DNA from: DAIRET01 sp036795455 | Lineage (GTDB): Bacteria; Bacteroidota; Ignavibacteria; Ignavibacteriales; Ignavibacteriaceae | Assembly (NCBI GenBank): GCA_036795455.1 | Contig: DAIRET010000157.1 | Coordinates: 1 to 6,829, forward strand | Length of the DNA: 6,829 nucleotides | Reading direction: 5' to 3' | Shown here: in pieces, positions 5,385-6,829 of the stretch | Layout of the letters: each line of letters starts with the position of its first letter | Numbering within the stretch: position 1 is the stretch's first letter | Made by a program: the position numbers and the translations under genes | Notes under the pieces: model-generated | Database searches by the model: none | Told to the model about the DNA's origin: nothing | The model's input: the letters and a program-made list of their open reading frames with translations, nothing else

Positions 5385-6829
5385 ATGCCGGAAAGCATTG
5401 ATTTTCAAAGACTGCTGGAAATGTTTCAATATGATAGATTTGATCCTCTTTTATTCGGGACAAGTTTATTCCTTTTCTTTTTTCTCGCTGTTCTGATTGT
5501 TTACCGGGTATTTGCAAAACATAATGCTCTCAGGATTTATTCTTTAATTTTCTTCTCCCTTTTCTTTTACTATAAAGCAGCGAATTATTTTGTTGCGTTA
5601 CTTCTGTTCAGCTCAATACTGAATTTTTACAGCGGTAAGTTTATTTTCAAAGCTGCTTCTCAGAATATAAAACGGTTAATTCTTACTTCAACCGTTATAA
5701 TCAATCTCGGAATTCTTGTCTACTTTAAGTATACAAATTTTCTTATTGAAACTATAATGAGTATAACCGGGGGAGAGTTTGAACCACTCAGAATTCTGCT
5801 TCCCATTGGAATTTCATTTTATACATTCAAAGCAATGAGCTACATTGTCGAAATTTATTTCGAAATGATAGAACCGACAGATAGTTTCAGAGATTTTACT
5901 CTATTTATATTCTTCTTCCCGAATTTATTGATGGGACCTATTGACAAAGCTTCGACTTTTATTCCGCAAATTGAAAAGGAGTATAACCTTACTAATAAGG
6001 AAATCGGGCTGGCAGTATTCTTAATCTGTTCTGGATTAATTAAAAAATATGTAATCGCCGATTATGTCAGTTTAAATTTTACAGACAGGGTATTTGAATT
6101 TCCCCTGCGATTTACAGGTGTTGAAAATCTTTTAGCGGTATACGGGGCAACTATGGCAGGTTACTGCGATTTTTCAGGTTATACTGATTTAGCACTTGCT
6201 GTCGGATTGTTGCTCGGTTTTAAAATGATAGACAATTTTAACAGGCCCTTCAAAGCTAACAGTATAGCTGACTATTGGAGAAGGTGGCACATATCTCTTT
6301 CCACGTGGTTGCTCGGATATCTTTTCCGTCCTTTACAGATTTCACTAAGAAATCTAAAAAACTACGGAACAGCGATTGCTATTTTTGTTACATTTTTTGC
6401 TGTTGGATTATGGCACGGACCAAATTGGACTTTTATTGTGTTTGGTCTTCTCCATAGCACGTATTTAATCTTTTCCATGTCCACTCAAAAATATAGGGAT
6501 GCGTTCTACACTAAAATCGGGATTAAAGGCTCAAAGGGACTGAGAGCATTCCAGATATTCTTCACATTTAACATTATTGCATTCACTTCAATTTTGTTTA
6601 GAACTCCTTCGCTGGAATATTTTTCAAATATGCTAAGCCAGATATTTACTTATTTTCATGGCGAGGTATTATTCCAATACATTGAAGCATACCCGATAAT
6701 TATAGTTTTGCTTGTATTTGCGTATCTAATGCACTTTACACCGGATTCGTGGGAAAAGAAAACAGTAGAAATATTATCAAAAACCCCGGTGTTATTACAG
6801 GCTGTAATTTTAGCAGTTGTTATCTGGTT
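5385..6829 (+). CDS. MBOAT-family membrane-bound O-acyltransferase (AlgI/DltB-like), 3' end cut by window edge
   Basis: An open frame of 481 codons runs from ATG 5385 off the right edge without a stop. The product is a polytopic inner-membrane protein with many hydrophobic segments (for example ~23-43, 52-75, 96-113 and 203-218). Family landmarks are LPIGISFYTFKAMSYIVEIY (139-158), CDFSGYTDLALAVGLLLGFK (261-280), the NFNRPF segment leading into WRRWHISLSTWL with conserved His302, and VGLWHGPNWTF with His344, the position of the essential MBOAT histidine. AlgI- and DltB-type proteins form a channel through which an acyl group moves from a cytoplasmic donor to a periplasmic acceptor. Here the donor is probably the carrier protein encoded 27 bases upstream, and the acceptor or relay one of the two SGNH-like proteins. 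AlgI-type proteins are usually about 470-520 residues, so most of the protein is present and only the last part is missing. MBOAT membership is certain; assignment as O-acetylation or D-alanylation is not possible from this sequence. Confidence 0.95.
   Translation, partial: MPESIDFQRLLEMFQYDRFDPLLFGTSLFLFFFLAVLIVYRVFAKHNALRIYSLIFFSLFFYYKAANYFVALLLFSSILNFYSGKFIFKAASQNIKRLILTSTVIINLGILVYFKYTNFLIETIMSITGGEFEPLRILLPIGISFYTFKAMSYIVEIYFEMIEPTDSFRDFTLFIFFFPNLLMGPIDKASTFIPQIEKEYNLTNKEIGLAVFLICSGLIKKYVIADYVSLNFTDRVFEFPLRFTGVENLLAVYGATMAGYCDFSGYTDLALAVGLLLGFKMIDNFNRPFKANSIADYWRRWHISLSTWLLGYLFRPLQISLRNLKNYGTAIAIFVTFFAVGLWHGPNWTFIVFGLLHSTYLIFSMSTQKYRDAFYTKIGIKGSKGLRAFQIFFTFNIIAFTSILFRTPSLEYFSNMLSQIFTYFHGEVLFQYIEAYPIIIVLLVFAYLMHFTPDSWEKKTVEILSKTPVLLQAVILAVVIW

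Noticed and set aside
5021..5517. Minus-strand open frames (5021-5239 and 5299-5517) over the carrier and MBOAT starts
   Set aside because: They are antisense to clearly coding sequence with good ribosome sites on the plus strand.
6275..6457. Plus-strand 60-codon open frame inside the MBOAT gene
   Set aside because: It is an alternative frame over the two conserved His motifs of the MBOAT; the product is Cys- and Phe-rich without a domain.
5124..6829. A complete dlt operon
   Set aside because: No DltA-like ligase is present in the window, and the SGNH proteins cannot be assigned to DltD from sequence alone, so only a functional analogy is claimed.

Overview
The window reads as a piece of chromosome from an AT-rich, Gram-negative bacterium. 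The two-membrane envelope is shown by an Omp85-type outer-membrane barrel protein and by periplasmic signal peptides. The flavour of the proteins and one possible Bacteroidota-type promoter (TTG-N18-TAnnTTT) point to the Bacteroidota/Chlorobiota/Ignavibacteriota group; an Ignavibacteria-like organism is my best guess, at moderate confidence. All real genes lie on the + strand and are tightly packed. No tRNA, rRNA, insertion sequence or CRISPR array is visible.

Layout. (1) 1-296 is the C-terminal end of glycine dehydrogenase (GcvP), closed by a strong hairpin terminator at 317-355. (2) 372-2822 is a compact three-gene unit: a small CoA-binding protein, an Omp85/BamA-like outer-membrane protein with one visible POTRA domain, and the 16S rRNA methyltransferase RsmE. 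The genes overlap by one base or are one base apart, and the unit ends in a terminator at 2832-2884. (3) After a 198-bp spacer with a long imperfect inverted repeat and a possible promoter, a second unit runs from 3021 off the right edge: a secreted SGNH-like protein, a membrane-anchored SGNH-like protein, an acyl carrier protein and an MBOAT O-acyltransferase.

The last unit is the part worth attention. MBOAT proteins such as AlgI and DltB move acyl groups across the inner membrane, and SGNH-fold partners such as AlgX, AlgJ and DltD handle them on the outside. A dedicated carrier protein beside the MBOAT resembles the DltC-DltB pairing of D-alanylation more than classic alginate acetylation. 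The inferred flow is: acyl group loaded on the carrier, passed through the MBOAT, then transferred to (or removed from) a surface or periplasmic glycan by the two SGNH-like proteins. No loading ligase is in the window, so the acyl group and the acceptor cannot be named. Both SGNH-like proteins depart from the textbook catalytic motifs, in different places, which suggests they are not redundant copies.
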